Below are positions 21,601-31,946 of a stretch of 64,000 nt of DNA, in pieces; the first letter of the stretch is position 1; each line of letters begins with the position of its first letter. Under the pieces are notes generated by a model. The model saw nothing but the letters and a program-made list of their open reading frames with translations, was not told the origin of the DNA and searched no databases. The stretch comes from Annona cherimola (Eukaryota > Streptophyta > Magnoliopsida > Magnoliales > Annonaceae): assembly GCA_030490835.1 (NCBI GenBank), contig CM059975.1:36550133-36614132 (forward strand). Reading direction: 5' to 3'. Both the position numbers and the translations under genes were made by a program.

Positions 21601-23151
21601 CCACAGAACTAAGAGGGAGACAGTGTTGAATGCCGCCGGGGCACCATTGCCAACGTCGATGCTGCCAGAGCCGACCCGCGGGACGAAAGGAGATGATCGG
21701 TGAGCCAAAACAAAGATAGACGACGGAAAACAGAGGATTGCCGGCGCACTAGAAGTTGCCAGTGCCGGCCTTGATGAGGAAGGAAGAGGCTACCATCAGT
21801 AAGACAGCGTCGCTAGGAGAAAAGAGGAAGACAGCGTTGCCGGTTATCTTCCTTTTACACAAACTTAAATATAAAAATAATTTGTGCTTTTGTCCATGAA
21901 TTGTTGCCAGCATTGTATTATTGTGTATCCACTAATTGTTGCCCGCATATTGTTCATTAATTGTATTTTTATTAAAATTATTTTATGACTTATATTTAGA
22001 GGCCCATCTTTGCCACGTAATTTTGCTGTCTCCATACTTGCATAGATTCTGCTGTCTCAATGTTAACTATGCTCTAATATTTTGCAGGAAGAAATTGAAT
22101 TAAATAGCTATGAAATCACTACTTGAATTCATCTTAAAACCTTCTGTTTAAAACCTTTCAATGAAATTTGTGGACATAACAGCCTTCTATAAGGTTCACC
22201 TGTATATGAAACCTTTCTAACGCATGATCCTATCTCTATATTATATTAAGGCTAAGGAATATTTAACATATAATGAGGGACCAATGGCTACTTCAATGAC
22301 TCCGTAATATTTATAGCATATTGTTCTAAGTCCAGTATAACACACTAATTTGTAAGTGACGGCATGTAATATGATGAATGAACATATTGTATTAGATGAC
22401 AAAGGAGTTCAACGACTTTACAACTTTTATATTTGTTACTATAAGTTTGCTACATGTGCATTAAACACTGAATGTTGCTTGACAAATGTTAGAGTATTTA
22501 ACCATTGAGTTAATTTCTTTGTTATTGATGTTGGATTCGTAGTATCTTTCAATTTTCCCAATATTCAATAACCAATTCATAGTTGTCATTAATTTCTTTG
22601 GTTGCTATTGTCTCTATATTGTATGCACTAGGAAAAATTGTCATTAATTCAAATGTTGTGGACAAAATATTTGAAACTAAGGAGATTACCTACATCATTT
22701 TAAGTTGATTACGTACATTGTTTTAAGCTACATCTTCTGATTGCCTTCAATGGTAAGACTCAACATATTTTATTATGAAGCAATGATTTATATATATTTG
22801 GTTGGCATTTGTCCATTTATTGGAATAGAATATCAGACCAGCGTGCTATTGGTGCACTTAGCATGCTGTTGGTGTACTCAGCATGCTGTGTGTGTACTCA
22901 GCGCACTCTTGGTCTACTCAGCACGCTGTTGGGCTACACAGCAAGCTATTCGTGTACTCAATGGGTTTTTTGTCTACTTAGCATAGTTTTTATCGGTGTA
23001 GAAGTGTATCTGAGCATACTGTCTTATCAGCCTGTTCATCCCATTGTTGCTTTCAAAATGAATGAAATAATGTATAATGCATCATAAGTGGTGATGATCC
23101 TCACCGAAATTTGTCTCACACTTTGCAGGACAATTGTGAAATTAGTACAAC
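21601..23151 (+). other. Upstream region of the MULE ORF2, non-coding
   Basis: No gene is visible over 1.5 kb. The sequence is GC-rich to about 21850 and then AT-rich. A TTTGCAG acceptor-like site at 23122-23128, followed 23 bases later by the ORF ATG, would fit a 5'UTR intron ending there. A 20-23-bp minisatellite lies at 22850-22985. Confidence 0.45.
22850..22985. repeat. Minisatellite of about 20-23-bp units, six copies
   Basis: Units resemble ACTCAGCATGCTGTTGGTGT with variants (TTAGCATGCTG, CTCAGCGCACTCTTGG, CTCAGCACGCTGTTGG, CACAGCAAGCTATTCG, CTTAGCATAG). The AGCAYGCTG core also recurs in the 167-bp repeats near 25130 and 27230 of the same MULE. Confidence 0.75.
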
Positions 23152-24495
23152 ATGGTGAATATACGACGTAATGCTGGGCCAAAGAAGACTACAGTTCGAA
23201 AGCGACGAGAAGCAGGGTCATCATGCATTAATCTCCCAAACAAGAAACAAAAAACAGTCGTTGAGGAAGAGAGCTCCGAGAAGACTTTATACTTCCTGGA
23301 CTTGCGGACATCGTTGATTTATAAAGAGAAGTTTCAATCGAGGCCAGTGATGAAGGGTCGACCACTTTGCATTGAAGACTTCAATGATTTTCCTTTCTCT
23401 AAGTGGTTGGTTGACTGTGGATTGTCTGAGTTTGTGATGGTTGAAGAGGATATTTACCATGATCTAGTGAGAATGTTCTACTGTAACATGAATAAAGAGG
23501 CTATTACATATGTCAAGGGAGTGAAGATACCAATGCATGATGAAATGCTGAAAGAGGTATTTGACATACTGATATGGTCAGGTGTGGATCCTCTAGTGAT
23601 AAGCAAGGAGATGTCATTCACGTTGCTCAGTGGCGATAAAGAGAAAGGAAAGGAGGCAGCTAGGCTAACTTCTCGGGAGTTGCTTACTTTAAATATGAAA
23701 CTGCTACACTACGTGATCGTGAACAACGTCTTCCCGAGAGCTGGGTCAATATCTGAAGTGTCAATCCATGACTCTTACTGCTTATATGCACATGAGAAGG
23801 AGATCCTACTTGCTGCACCTGTGGAGATTTTCGACCACATGCTTAAGTGTCGAAAGCAGAAGAATGGAGCTCTGCCATATGGGATTGCTATCACCAAGAT
23901 TTTGAAGCATTTTGGAGTTGATTTGCCTGGAGAGGAGGTGACGAGGCATAGATTCTCAGATAAAATTGATGGCGGTTTGATGCACAGGATGAGATACGTA
24001 CATAATAAAGAGACTAATGAGTGGCTTTCTACTTCACCAAAGGTGGGGAAAAACACACAAGAGGAAGAGATTCACAAGCAGACAGAGGAGCCAAATACCG
24101 GTGAGCCGGTCACACCACTACACGAGCGACACATTAGTGACAAAAAGGAAGAGGCAATGCCACCAGTTGCTGAACTTCGACTAGAGGAGGTGTTGAGTGC
24201 TAAGATCGAAGAGATGAAGAGAGAAATCAAGTCTCTCATCTCCCAGCTTTTATTTACATGCTTCAACCCACCAAAAGTCACTCCGGCAAAGAGAACTTCT
24301 CCAGTGGATGTCAGTTTCACTCCCATATCCGAGGTGGCCACCCCCACATCAGTTATTCCCACTCCTACATCTGAGGTACCCACCCCAACATTTGTTATCC
24401 CCACCCCTACATCCGTGATGGCCACTCCCACAGAGAACCCTTCAACAACTCCTAAGTTTTACACTCCTGCTGTGTATACCCAACTGAAGTACTAA
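23152..24495 (+). CDS. MULE ORF2: 'putative plant transposon protein' domain protein, 447 aa
   Basis: An uninterrupted 447-codon frame from a clear ATG. The N-terminus (1-45) is basic (KKTTVRKRREAG, NKKQK) and could be a nuclear localisation signal. Residues about 50-290 match the layout of the plant-specific domain Pfam calls putative plant transposon protein: RPLCIEDFNDFPFSKWLVDC, YHDLVRMFYCNMN, VKGVKIPMHDEMLKEVFDI, LLHYVIVNNVFPRAGSISEV, HMLKCRKQKNGALPYGIAIT, then ILKHFGVDLPGEEVTRH. A charged helix follows (about 345-375), then Ser/Thr/Pro repeats of the type TPTSVIPTPTSEVPTPT (about 395-430). It is an intact frame inside a MULE whose transposase is broken, and is transcribed towards that gene. 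The molecular function of this domain is not known, and I assign none. Confidence 0.78.
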   Translation: MVNIRRNAGPKKTTVRKRREAGSSCINLPNKKQKTVVEEESSEKTLYFLDLRTSLIYKEKFQSRPVMKGRPLCIEDFNDFPFSKWLVDCGLSEFVMVEEDIYHDLVRMFYCNMNKEAITYVKGVKIPMHDEMLKEVFDILIWSGVDPLVISKEMSFTLLSGDKEKGKEAARLTSRELLTLNMKLLHYVIVNNVFPRAGSISEVSIHDSYCLYAHEKEILLAAPVEIFDHMLKCRKQKNGALPYGIAITKILKHFGVDLPGEEVTRHRFSDKIDGGLMHRMRYVHNKETNEWLSTSPKVGKNTQEEEIHKQTEEPNTGEPVTPLHERHISDKKEEAMPPVAELRLEEVLSAKIEEMKREIKSLISQLLFTCFNPPKVTPAKRTSPVDVSFTPISEVATPTSVIPTPTSEVPTPTFVIPTPTSVMATPTENPSTTPKFYTPAVYTQLKY

Positions 24496-25090
24496 TATAA
24501 ACTTTCATATCTCCTCGTCCAGCACCCAAATCATAAGGTCAATCCAATTCACCATAGTCGTCACCCTCTCTTGCTGACATACCAACTGCAGATCATTTAA
24601 ATGTCAACGCCTTGTATTCTGGGAATATTGGACTCCTTGCCAGAGGGGTAGAGTAAGTCCTTGAGCATGTCAGTAGGATTGACAAAGAGACTTGAAGCCG
24701 TTGAACTTGCGTTACAGAGAGACGACAACGGAGATAAGTGAAGACATAGTTGGAGGACGTGCAGTACTAGCTTTTCTATTTCTTTATACTTTCTGTGTTG
24801 AACTGGTAGAATATTTGATTACTTTGTGAGACTGAATACATTACAATATGTAGTGTTGAGTATTTTATAGGTTGCTAATGATGACTTTATATTGTGTCAT
24901 GTGTTGGCATGACAATTGTAGGTTATATTTGTGCTTACTTTGATGTGAGGTGTTGCATCAGCGTACTATATGCTTTATACGGTGTTGATTGATATGACAA
25001 TAGGTTGTGTGTTTGTGAATATTTTCTGTTAAGCGTGGTATAGAAATGCTTCTCAAGTAAGTGTGTGAAATAGATTGTATAGGTCATCTG
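24496..25090. other. Non-coding interval after MULE ORF2
   Basis: About 600 bp with no credible frame beyond a short peptide ending at a stop near 24740 (VGLTKRLEAVELALQRDDN), which might be a remnant 3' exon of ORF2 but has no convincing splice evidence. Confidence 0.35.
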
Positions 25091-27270
25091 AAATGGAACG
25101 AAATGTGCAGGTCATGTTGAGCTGAGAGTCAGCACGCTGACTGGCCAGTGAGCGTGTCATGTCCTGTTAAGGTGTTACCTGTAAAAATTGAAGGTGCAAG
25201 TCATCTGTTTGTTTCTATGCACAATCAAGGATATTATATGCACAGGTGGATATTTTGAAATGGAACGGAATGTGCAGGTCATGTTGAGCTGAGAGTCAAC
25301 ACGCTGACTGGCCAGTGAGCGTTCCATGTCCAGTTAAGGTGTTTCCTGTAAAAATTGAAGGTGCAGGTCATCTGTTTATTTCTATGCACAATCAAGGATA
25401 CTATATGTTGGTCCCGAGTTAATGGCAAAACCCAAGAGGGGAGGGGTGAATTGGGTTCTTATAAAATTCTTTGGTAAATTAAAAACTTAACCCCATGAAA
25501 GCTTAATCCCCTTGATTGAAACAAATAAAGAGCAATTAAATAATGAAAGCAATAAAGTAAAATAGTAGGCAAGATTTATAGTGGTTTGGGCAACCTCTCC
25601 CTACTCCACTCTTCCAAGATCACACACCGTTGTAACTTGGGTTCCACTATGTATTCCGCGAATACACTTAGAGTCTTCGCTCTCTTCTAGATTCTAGCTC
25701 TAGGGGGCATATACAACTAAAGCCTATACTCTCTTCTAGATTCCAGCTCTAGGGGGCATCTACAATGCACAGCACAAGTAGGTGATGAGTTCCACTCCAA
25801 TCACACACTACTTTGCTTATACTTGATCTTAGCTACACAAACTAAATCAAGTTCAATACAACAAAATGAAAAAATAAGAAGATCTACACTTTACTGAGTT
25901 GTGTAGGCAAGTTTCAGCTTGAGGAAGATTTTGTAGAAGCAACCGGTTGTATATCGTTGAAGCTACTTGCAACTTTGATGCTCGTTCTTCCTTTGAAAGT
26001 GTATAGATCACTCAAATTTGGAGAAAAGCAAATGGGAGCTCTTATTTGCACTTTTTTTCTCTCTTTAGGCTATGTAGTGTATATTTTCACATTTGCTTGA
26101 GTGTCTATTTATAGAATTGGGAAGATTTGAACGTTATAGAAGTGGTTGGCGCGCGATAAATATTCCAACGTTCAAAAATTCGAACGTTACTTCCCCAAGT
26201 CGCAGGTGGAGTCGACTTCGTCTGCGACTTGGCTTCCCAAGTCACAACTGGAGTCGACTTCGTGTGCGACTTCAATTCTACAGTTTCCAAGTCTGAGTCT
26301 AGGTCGACTTGGTTTCAGACTTGACCTCAAGTCGATCTTGGAGTCGACTTGGGTTGCGACTTGACCAATTCTTTGTGCTAAAAATACTTTGATCCTTGTT
26401 TGATTTTCTTCTATCTTGGCTTCTTTTCTTCAATAGTCTTCATTCAGGATTAGCTTCACATTTTGTAGACCTTGTGAATCTTGGAGAGCTTGAAAACTTG
26501 TAGGGTTGATTTGCCTTTGATTCATCCATCTTGCTTTCTTTTGATATAAGTCTTCTGAGTTTCTTCATCTTGAAATATGCTTGGAGCTTTTCCTTGGACT
26601 TGAGAAACTTAAGTTGATCTTGAAATGAGCTTGCACCTTTGATTTGGATTTGAGAAAACTCAAGTTGATTCTTGGAATGAGCTTCCACCTTTGATTTGGA
26701 CTTTGAAAAACTTTAAGTCGATCTTGGGGTTGACTTCGCCTGCGACTTCACCCAAGTCGCAACTGGAGTCGACTTCGTCTGCGACTTCAGGATGTTTCTG
26801 CCCCAAATTCAACACTGGAAGGATTTTGTCATCTCAAGTCGATGCTGGAGTCGACTTCGTATGCGACTTGGCTTCCCAAGTCGCAACTGGAGTCGACTTC
26901 GCCTGCGACTTTACTATGTTCAATTTCCTTTTTCAACGCTGTCCAAAATATGCTACTTGAAGTCGCATGTGGAGTCGACTTAGGTATCGACTTCACCTCA
27001 AGTCGAAGTCCAAGTCGACTTGAAAATCGACTTGGCTATTTACTTTCCTTAAAACATTCAACATAGTCATTAGTAATCACTTTATACTCAAACTTAACTT
27101 TGTTAATCATCAAAACTCATGCTTTGGTGAATTTTGTTTTTTAAACATTGTTTCCAACACTATATGTACAGGTGGATATTCTAAAATGGAATGGAATGTG
27201 TACGTCATGTTGACCTAAGAGTCATCATGCTGACTGGCCAGTGAGTGTACCATGTCCTGTTAAAGTGAGC
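25091..27270. repeat. 167-bp tandem repeat, three units, interrupted by a solo LTR
   Basis: Units begin AAATGGAACG at 25091 and at 25258 (period 167) and AAATGGAATG at 27184, each followed by GAATGTG or AAATGTG and a shared core ending GCTGACTGGCCAGTGAG. The solo LTR at 25406-27159 sits in the second unit, and its 5-bp TSD CTATA is part of the repeat. The third unit is truncated after about 90 bp and shows an extra GAGCGTCAGCACGCTGATTGG copy. Confidence 0.85.
25406..27159 (+). mobile_element. Solo LTR, copy 2 (1754 bp)
   Basis: Same family as 10575-12289: TGTTGG start, CCAACA end, near-identical body, and its own perfect 5-bp TSD CTATA at 25401-25405 and 27160-27164. A segment near 26645-26700 (duplicated TTGATTTGGA context) makes it about 40 bp longer than copy 1. 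The 34-bp palindromic units are conserved (26197-26230 onward). It inserted into the MULE after the MULE was in place or before it moved here. Confidence 0.92.
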
Positions 27271-27873
27271 GTCAGCACGCTGATTGGCCAATCAGATTCA
27301 AAGACGTCTGTATCCTCAGTATAGTGAATCAAAAACACTTCTGTTTCTTTCATTGTGTACATGTGAATACAACGTTCTTACAACTCCTTTCCTTTTCATA
27401 CAAAAAATACATATCCATTTGAGTCATTGTATATATGTAAATACAAATGAATATAACTCCTTTCCTTTTCATACCAAAAAAACCCTTCAATCTGAAAATG
27501 TTCATTGAAATTACAATGGGTCATAATTTCTATACATGAAACTCACGTAGCTCGTGTTGTTACTTATCTATCCATGCATACATCCACATGCTTCACTACC
27601 ATCCTTCATTGCCAATAAAATAATCAAAATGCATATATAGTTCGTTGAAAACTTTACACACACAACCAATGACAGTGTATAAGAGCGATAGTACCATACG
27701 CACAAAACCATTGGTGGAGTCCACACCAGCCTAAAAGTCATGCATGCACTAATCTGCAGAAAGTAGAAGAATTAGCTAAAGAGAATGAAAAATATAAAAA
27801 TTATGAAGATTGTATAAGTGTATTAGGTTTTGATTGGTTAAATCAAATATGATATCATCATACCATGTTGCCC
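27271..27873. other. Non-coding 3' flank of the MULE transposase
   Basis: AT-rich sequence downstream of the transposase stop. It holds a short direct repeat around CAACGTTCTTACAACTCC / AATATAACTCCTTTCCTTTT (27371 and 27449) and no supported frame. The transcript end should lie here, but I see no clear signal. Confidence 0.35.
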
Positions 27874-30203
27874 TCAATTCTTCTTACGTAATTCTGGAGA
27901 ATTTCGCCTGTCGTGTCCAACAACGAACTTCTTACATCTGCGGCACAATCGGCCAGTGCGCTCTATAGCCTTTTCAACAGATGATTTTAATCGCTTGCTT
28001 GACCGTCCTTTTCGCTGCACAATATTTGGGTAGTCAATTGTAGTAGTTGGGACAGGCTGTACATTGTCGCTAATTGAAGGTAAATTTCTCTTATGATATT
28101 ATCATCCCCATCATCTCCGTCTACATGGCTATTATCTTCAAAATTCATACCTTTGCTTCCACCATTCAGGTTTTGTTGATGCTCATTCAAACATCCAACT
28201 AACTTTTGTGACTGTATATATTCTCGCAAAGTTGATATAAGAGTGTCTAAAGTTGTACTTCCTATCTGAAAAGTAGCCAAACTCGAAATCATTTCCTCTA
28301 AGATGAAATTTAACTTTAGAAGTGTCAAATACCGACGCACCATTGCTGAATTTGTAGCATCACATTTCACTATAAATAGTGGAGCTTGAACATTCTCTTT
28401 TGGACGTTGTGACCAACAATGAAGTAAATGACTAACGGGCATAGTGATGATGTCGCGCCACTGGAATATGGATAATATATGCCGACAAACAATCCCATGC
28501 CAATCAAACAGTCGACATGAACATGTTGCAAATTGCCTATCTTCACACCAGGTAACTGTTCTCCTATAGCTGGGGTCTTTATACTTGTATACCTCATAGA
28601 TCACACGACTCCCATCCGTAACCTCTGACTTAGGCTTATAATAATTTGACTCCTCTACTTCTGCCTGAAATTATAAAAATATCTCTCTAGTATATAATTT
28701 GGCAATTTGATCCTCAATAACAAATTTAGTTCTCAAAAAAGGAGTACCATACGTACTTTTACAATCAGCATCCTTCTCATCTTCTCTCCTCTTTTTAGTT
28801 GCACATTCATATGCCTCTACGAACTCAAGTAATTGAGTGGTTGGTCCAACAAAATGGTTGAAAAAGGCATTCATGCTTTCAGACCGTTGCGTGGTGTTCA
28901 TCCCTGCCAAGAAAATACTTCTTGTATAAGCTGGAATCCACTTATCCCTCACACTGTACATTTGTTGGAGCCATGCATGGTCACTCAAATCATAATCATC
29001 TATTAATTTTGACCAACCATATTCAAAGACATTTGTATCCTCTGCATTGTGAATCAACTTATATAACCTATCTTTAAATTCATGATATTTTTCATTGGCA
29101 GATTGCAATTTCTTAGGAAATTTCTTATGTATATGCCATGAACAAAAAATATGCTTCGTGGTTGAAAAGACTATGGATATGGCCTTTGCAATTACTGGAT
29201 CTTGATCTGTGACTATGGCTTTAGGTGGTACACCACTCATAACATGAAGCCATGTTCTAAATAACCATGTGAAGTCCTCCTCACTCTCACCAAATAAAAG
29301 GCCTCCACCAAGTAAAACTGATTGCTTATGGTGATTAACTCCAACAAATGGGCCAAAAGGCATGTCATATTTATTTGTTCGATAAGTTGTGTCAAAACAA
29401 ATAACATCATTGAAAATTTGATAATCCTTTTTGGATTCCCCATCTACCCAAAAACATGACATCAACCGATGGAGCTCGTCGACCTGAATTTCATAAAAGT
29501 AATCTGCCTTCGCTGCAAATTGCTTCTGAAAGTACTCTAGTAAAGCTGAGGCGCTTCCACCATACCTTGACATCCGTCTTGATCGTAAGGCATTACGAAG
29601 GTTAACCTTTGTGAATCCTAGCTGATCACGACCCCCAACCTCTTCTGTCATGAATTGCAGTGATCTAGATACTCCAATGCCAACCCTGCAGAGATCTTCG
29701 ACTATATTGAGTTGTGAAGCCGGCACATTCCGATGGGATCGCAGACAACGAGACTTTGTGGGCGTCTCCAACCTATGAGAGTGCTCTTTCTTGAAACTCA
29801 TAACTATCCATTTTGAAGTGTTCCTTACGAGCTTGATCGTTAGTGACGCAAGGCATCCACATCTAGTGATGTCCATTTGTTTTCTCTTTTTCTCAGCAAT
29901 TTCTACATTTCTTCTATGTCCTTCTCTTGAGCATTTCAGAATGTGGTAGCATATCTTCTTATCTAATTTAGATCTTCTAACATCATTTTTTCTTATACTG
30001 AAGCCACAACATCTTCCATATAAATTATAGAAAGAATATGCATCTTCTTCGCTATCAAACTCTTGCCCAATAAAAGGGATTAACTCAGCAGGTGCATTGG
30101 GAGTAAAGGTAATCACACCTAGTGGACTCTGTATGCTTTCATCAACTAACGTACTATCTCCTGTGAGTTCCACTGTGGGCAATAGAGACTTACTTTTGTC
30201 CAC
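27874..30203 (-). pseudogene. FAR1-type MULE transposase, two inactivating lesions
   Basis: A FAR1-domain DNA-binding region comes first (GQEFDSEEDAYSFYNLYGRC, GFSIRKND, ITRCGCLASL). The MULE catalytic core follows: DVICFDTTYRTNKYDMPFGP (first Asp), GVPPKAIVTDQDPVIAKAIS (second Asp), HIFCSWHIHKKFPKKL and NTTQRSESMNAFF. Beyond an in-frame TAA at 28671-28673 the same frame resumes as FQAEVEESNYYKPKSEV and the SWIM zinc finger CSCRLFDWHGIVCRHIL. A one-base frameshift near 28085-28095 moves the C-terminus (VQRKGRSSKRLKSSVEKAIE, CRRCKKFVVGHDRR) to another frame, ending at TGA 27874-27876. The first start-like codon in frame is GTG at 30203, with a TAA upstream, so the true start is lost or in another exon. 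An intact copy would cut and reinsert the element. Confidence 0.88.
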
Positions 30204-31645
30204 ATCCGTAGATGATGTCGTTTAATAAAAACCTAGCAAACTACATTTCATAGACAATATAAGTAATTCAACTTGCGAGGAATAGAATACGTCAATAAAT
30301 GCTGCAGAATTCTGATTTCATCATACTCATTACGCCATATTATTAGCATGCTAACAATTCCATATAGCATGTCAAATGCATTTTCTAGAACATAACAGAT
30401 TGTATAATGATAGGATAACTATACAACTAGATGTTCATAATTTGCATAATAATACAAAACTACAAAACTACACTTGTTATACAAAGTTCAAATATCTATT
30501 AGAATAATATATGATTCACAAATTAGTATGCTAAGTCATTGTTGGACATATTAATTCGATAAATCTATTTAATTATTTAATATGCACTCCAAAACTAGTG
30601 ATAAATAAATAATATTTGATCCATTTCTTACCCAATATTAACTTCTAAATAACGAATTTCTATCTACACATACATTTGTGCAATTGGCATCTCATATAGT
30701 AATCAAATTCTATACAAATTTTATTAAATCATTTTTTCTCAAAATTTTTAGTTATCAACATGCTAACTATAGGATATGCATGGAACAAGCACATGTCAAG
30801 ATGTAATTTGCAGAATTTTGGGTCATCTATTTCTGGTTGTTAGTATACTAAAACATGGATCAGCATGCCAAAGTATGGATTTTGGTACTAAAAATCATCT
30901 GTTTATGATAGCATTAGTTTTTGTCCTGTTGAATAAGCATGCTATACATGCAATGTGTGAAGTTCTGGATGAACTTGTTTGTGATTCTCAGTTATACATT
31001 AGTCATAAAAAGACACTGCAGTAACAGATAAATCATGTAATAGTTATACATTATGTGATTTAACAGAAAAATCATGTAATAATTATAAATCACATAATAG
31101 TTGAGATTTAAATCACATAATAATTTTTCATAGCCTTAATGAAATTATGAATAAATTTTTTAGGTCCTTTTTTTAAATCATTTAAATCATTTTAAATTTC
31201 TAAGCTCCAACATTTATTAAATCTACAATGACTAAGCACAAACATTTTTAAAATCTATAATGAACACAAAGATTACCTTCCTGGATTTTACACCTGTTAA
31301 ATTTGAGGTAGAAAATTAGCTTGCTAAATTTTTTCCATTGAGAAATTTGTTAAATCTGCAATTGTTTCTGCTGCATCTCTCTCCCGTTCCACTTTTTTCA
31401 ACCAACAGAAATTTACTCTGCCTGAGAACGTCTTCATGTGGGAGAACTCATCGTCTTCGGGTGGGAGCAAATGGCACAAGATCGCTGCCTGAGAACGTCT
31501 TCACTGCCCGCATGGCAGCTGCACGAAATGACATTTAGAGAGAAGCCATCATTCCAGCCGCGCATGCCTGAACATACCCATGCTGCAGTTGCAGGCTTGC
31601 ATTAATTGACCACACTGTCGTTTTTCCCACGGCTGGAGAGAGGAG
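30204..31645. other. Upstream region of the MULE transposase
   Basis: AT-rich non-coding sequence leading from the transposase to the right terminal repeat. Any promoter of the minus-strand transposase should lie here. CTGCCTGAGAACGTCTTCA occurs twice (31420 and 31487 areas), a 67-bp-spaced direct repeat. No frame is supported. Confidence 0.45.
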
Positions 31646-31818
31646 GCTAGCTCCATACACGCATGTGCACTAACCTACATGCAGCAGCTGCGAGCTAAAC
31701 GCAGTCTCCCACGCAGGGCTGAACGAGTGACCAGGATCTCACGCGCTGGAATAGATGGTGCGATGGCGCACCTGCACGGGGAATTCGGGTGCAGCGTTGC
31801 TGCACCTGAATATATCCC
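31646..31818 (-). repeat. Right terminal inverted repeat of the MULE
   Basis: Inverted partner of 21168-21313, ending CCTGAATATATCCC at 31818 and followed by the TSD TATATGTAT. Confidence 0.92.
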
Positions 31819-31946
31819 TATATGTATATATATTCAAGGCCTTCAAATATATATTATTTTCTAAAATACACACATATGTATATTCAAAGCCTCAACAAAT
31901 ATATATTATTTTCTAAAATACATATATATATTTAAGGCCTTCAAAT

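Larger units (their letters stand above)
21168..31818. mobile_element. Mutator-like element (MULE), 10.65 kb, FAR1-type transposase plus a second ORF
   Basis: Both ends begin GGGATATATTCAGGT reading inward and continue as inverted repeats (21168-21313 and 31646-31818). A perfect 9-bp duplication TATATGTAT flanks it at 21159-21167 and 31819-31827; a 9-bp TSD is the Mutator hallmark. Inside lie an intact plus-strand ORF (23152-24495), a convergent FAR1/MULE transposase pseudogene (27874-30203, minus strand), a 167-bp tandem repeat and a solo LTR (25406-27159) that landed later. Without that LTR the element is about 8.9 kb. It inserted in a TA-rich tract, probably within the Tat 3' LTR region. 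The transposase lesions mean it is no longer autonomous. Confidence 0.92.

Noticed and set aside
21296..21708. Two overlapping minus-strand ORFs of about 100 aa
   Set aside because: They are translations of the GA-rich minisatellite (Leu/Ser/Pro runs) at the MULE end; low complexity with no start context or partner.
24072..24431. 119-aa ORF antisense to MULE ORF2
   Set aside because: Its GVGITDVGVG repeats are only the complement of the TPTS repeats in ORF2.
28370..28597. Separate 75-aa minus-strand gene in the transposase region
   Set aside because: It is an alternate frame over the SWIM-finger coding sequence of the MULE transposase.
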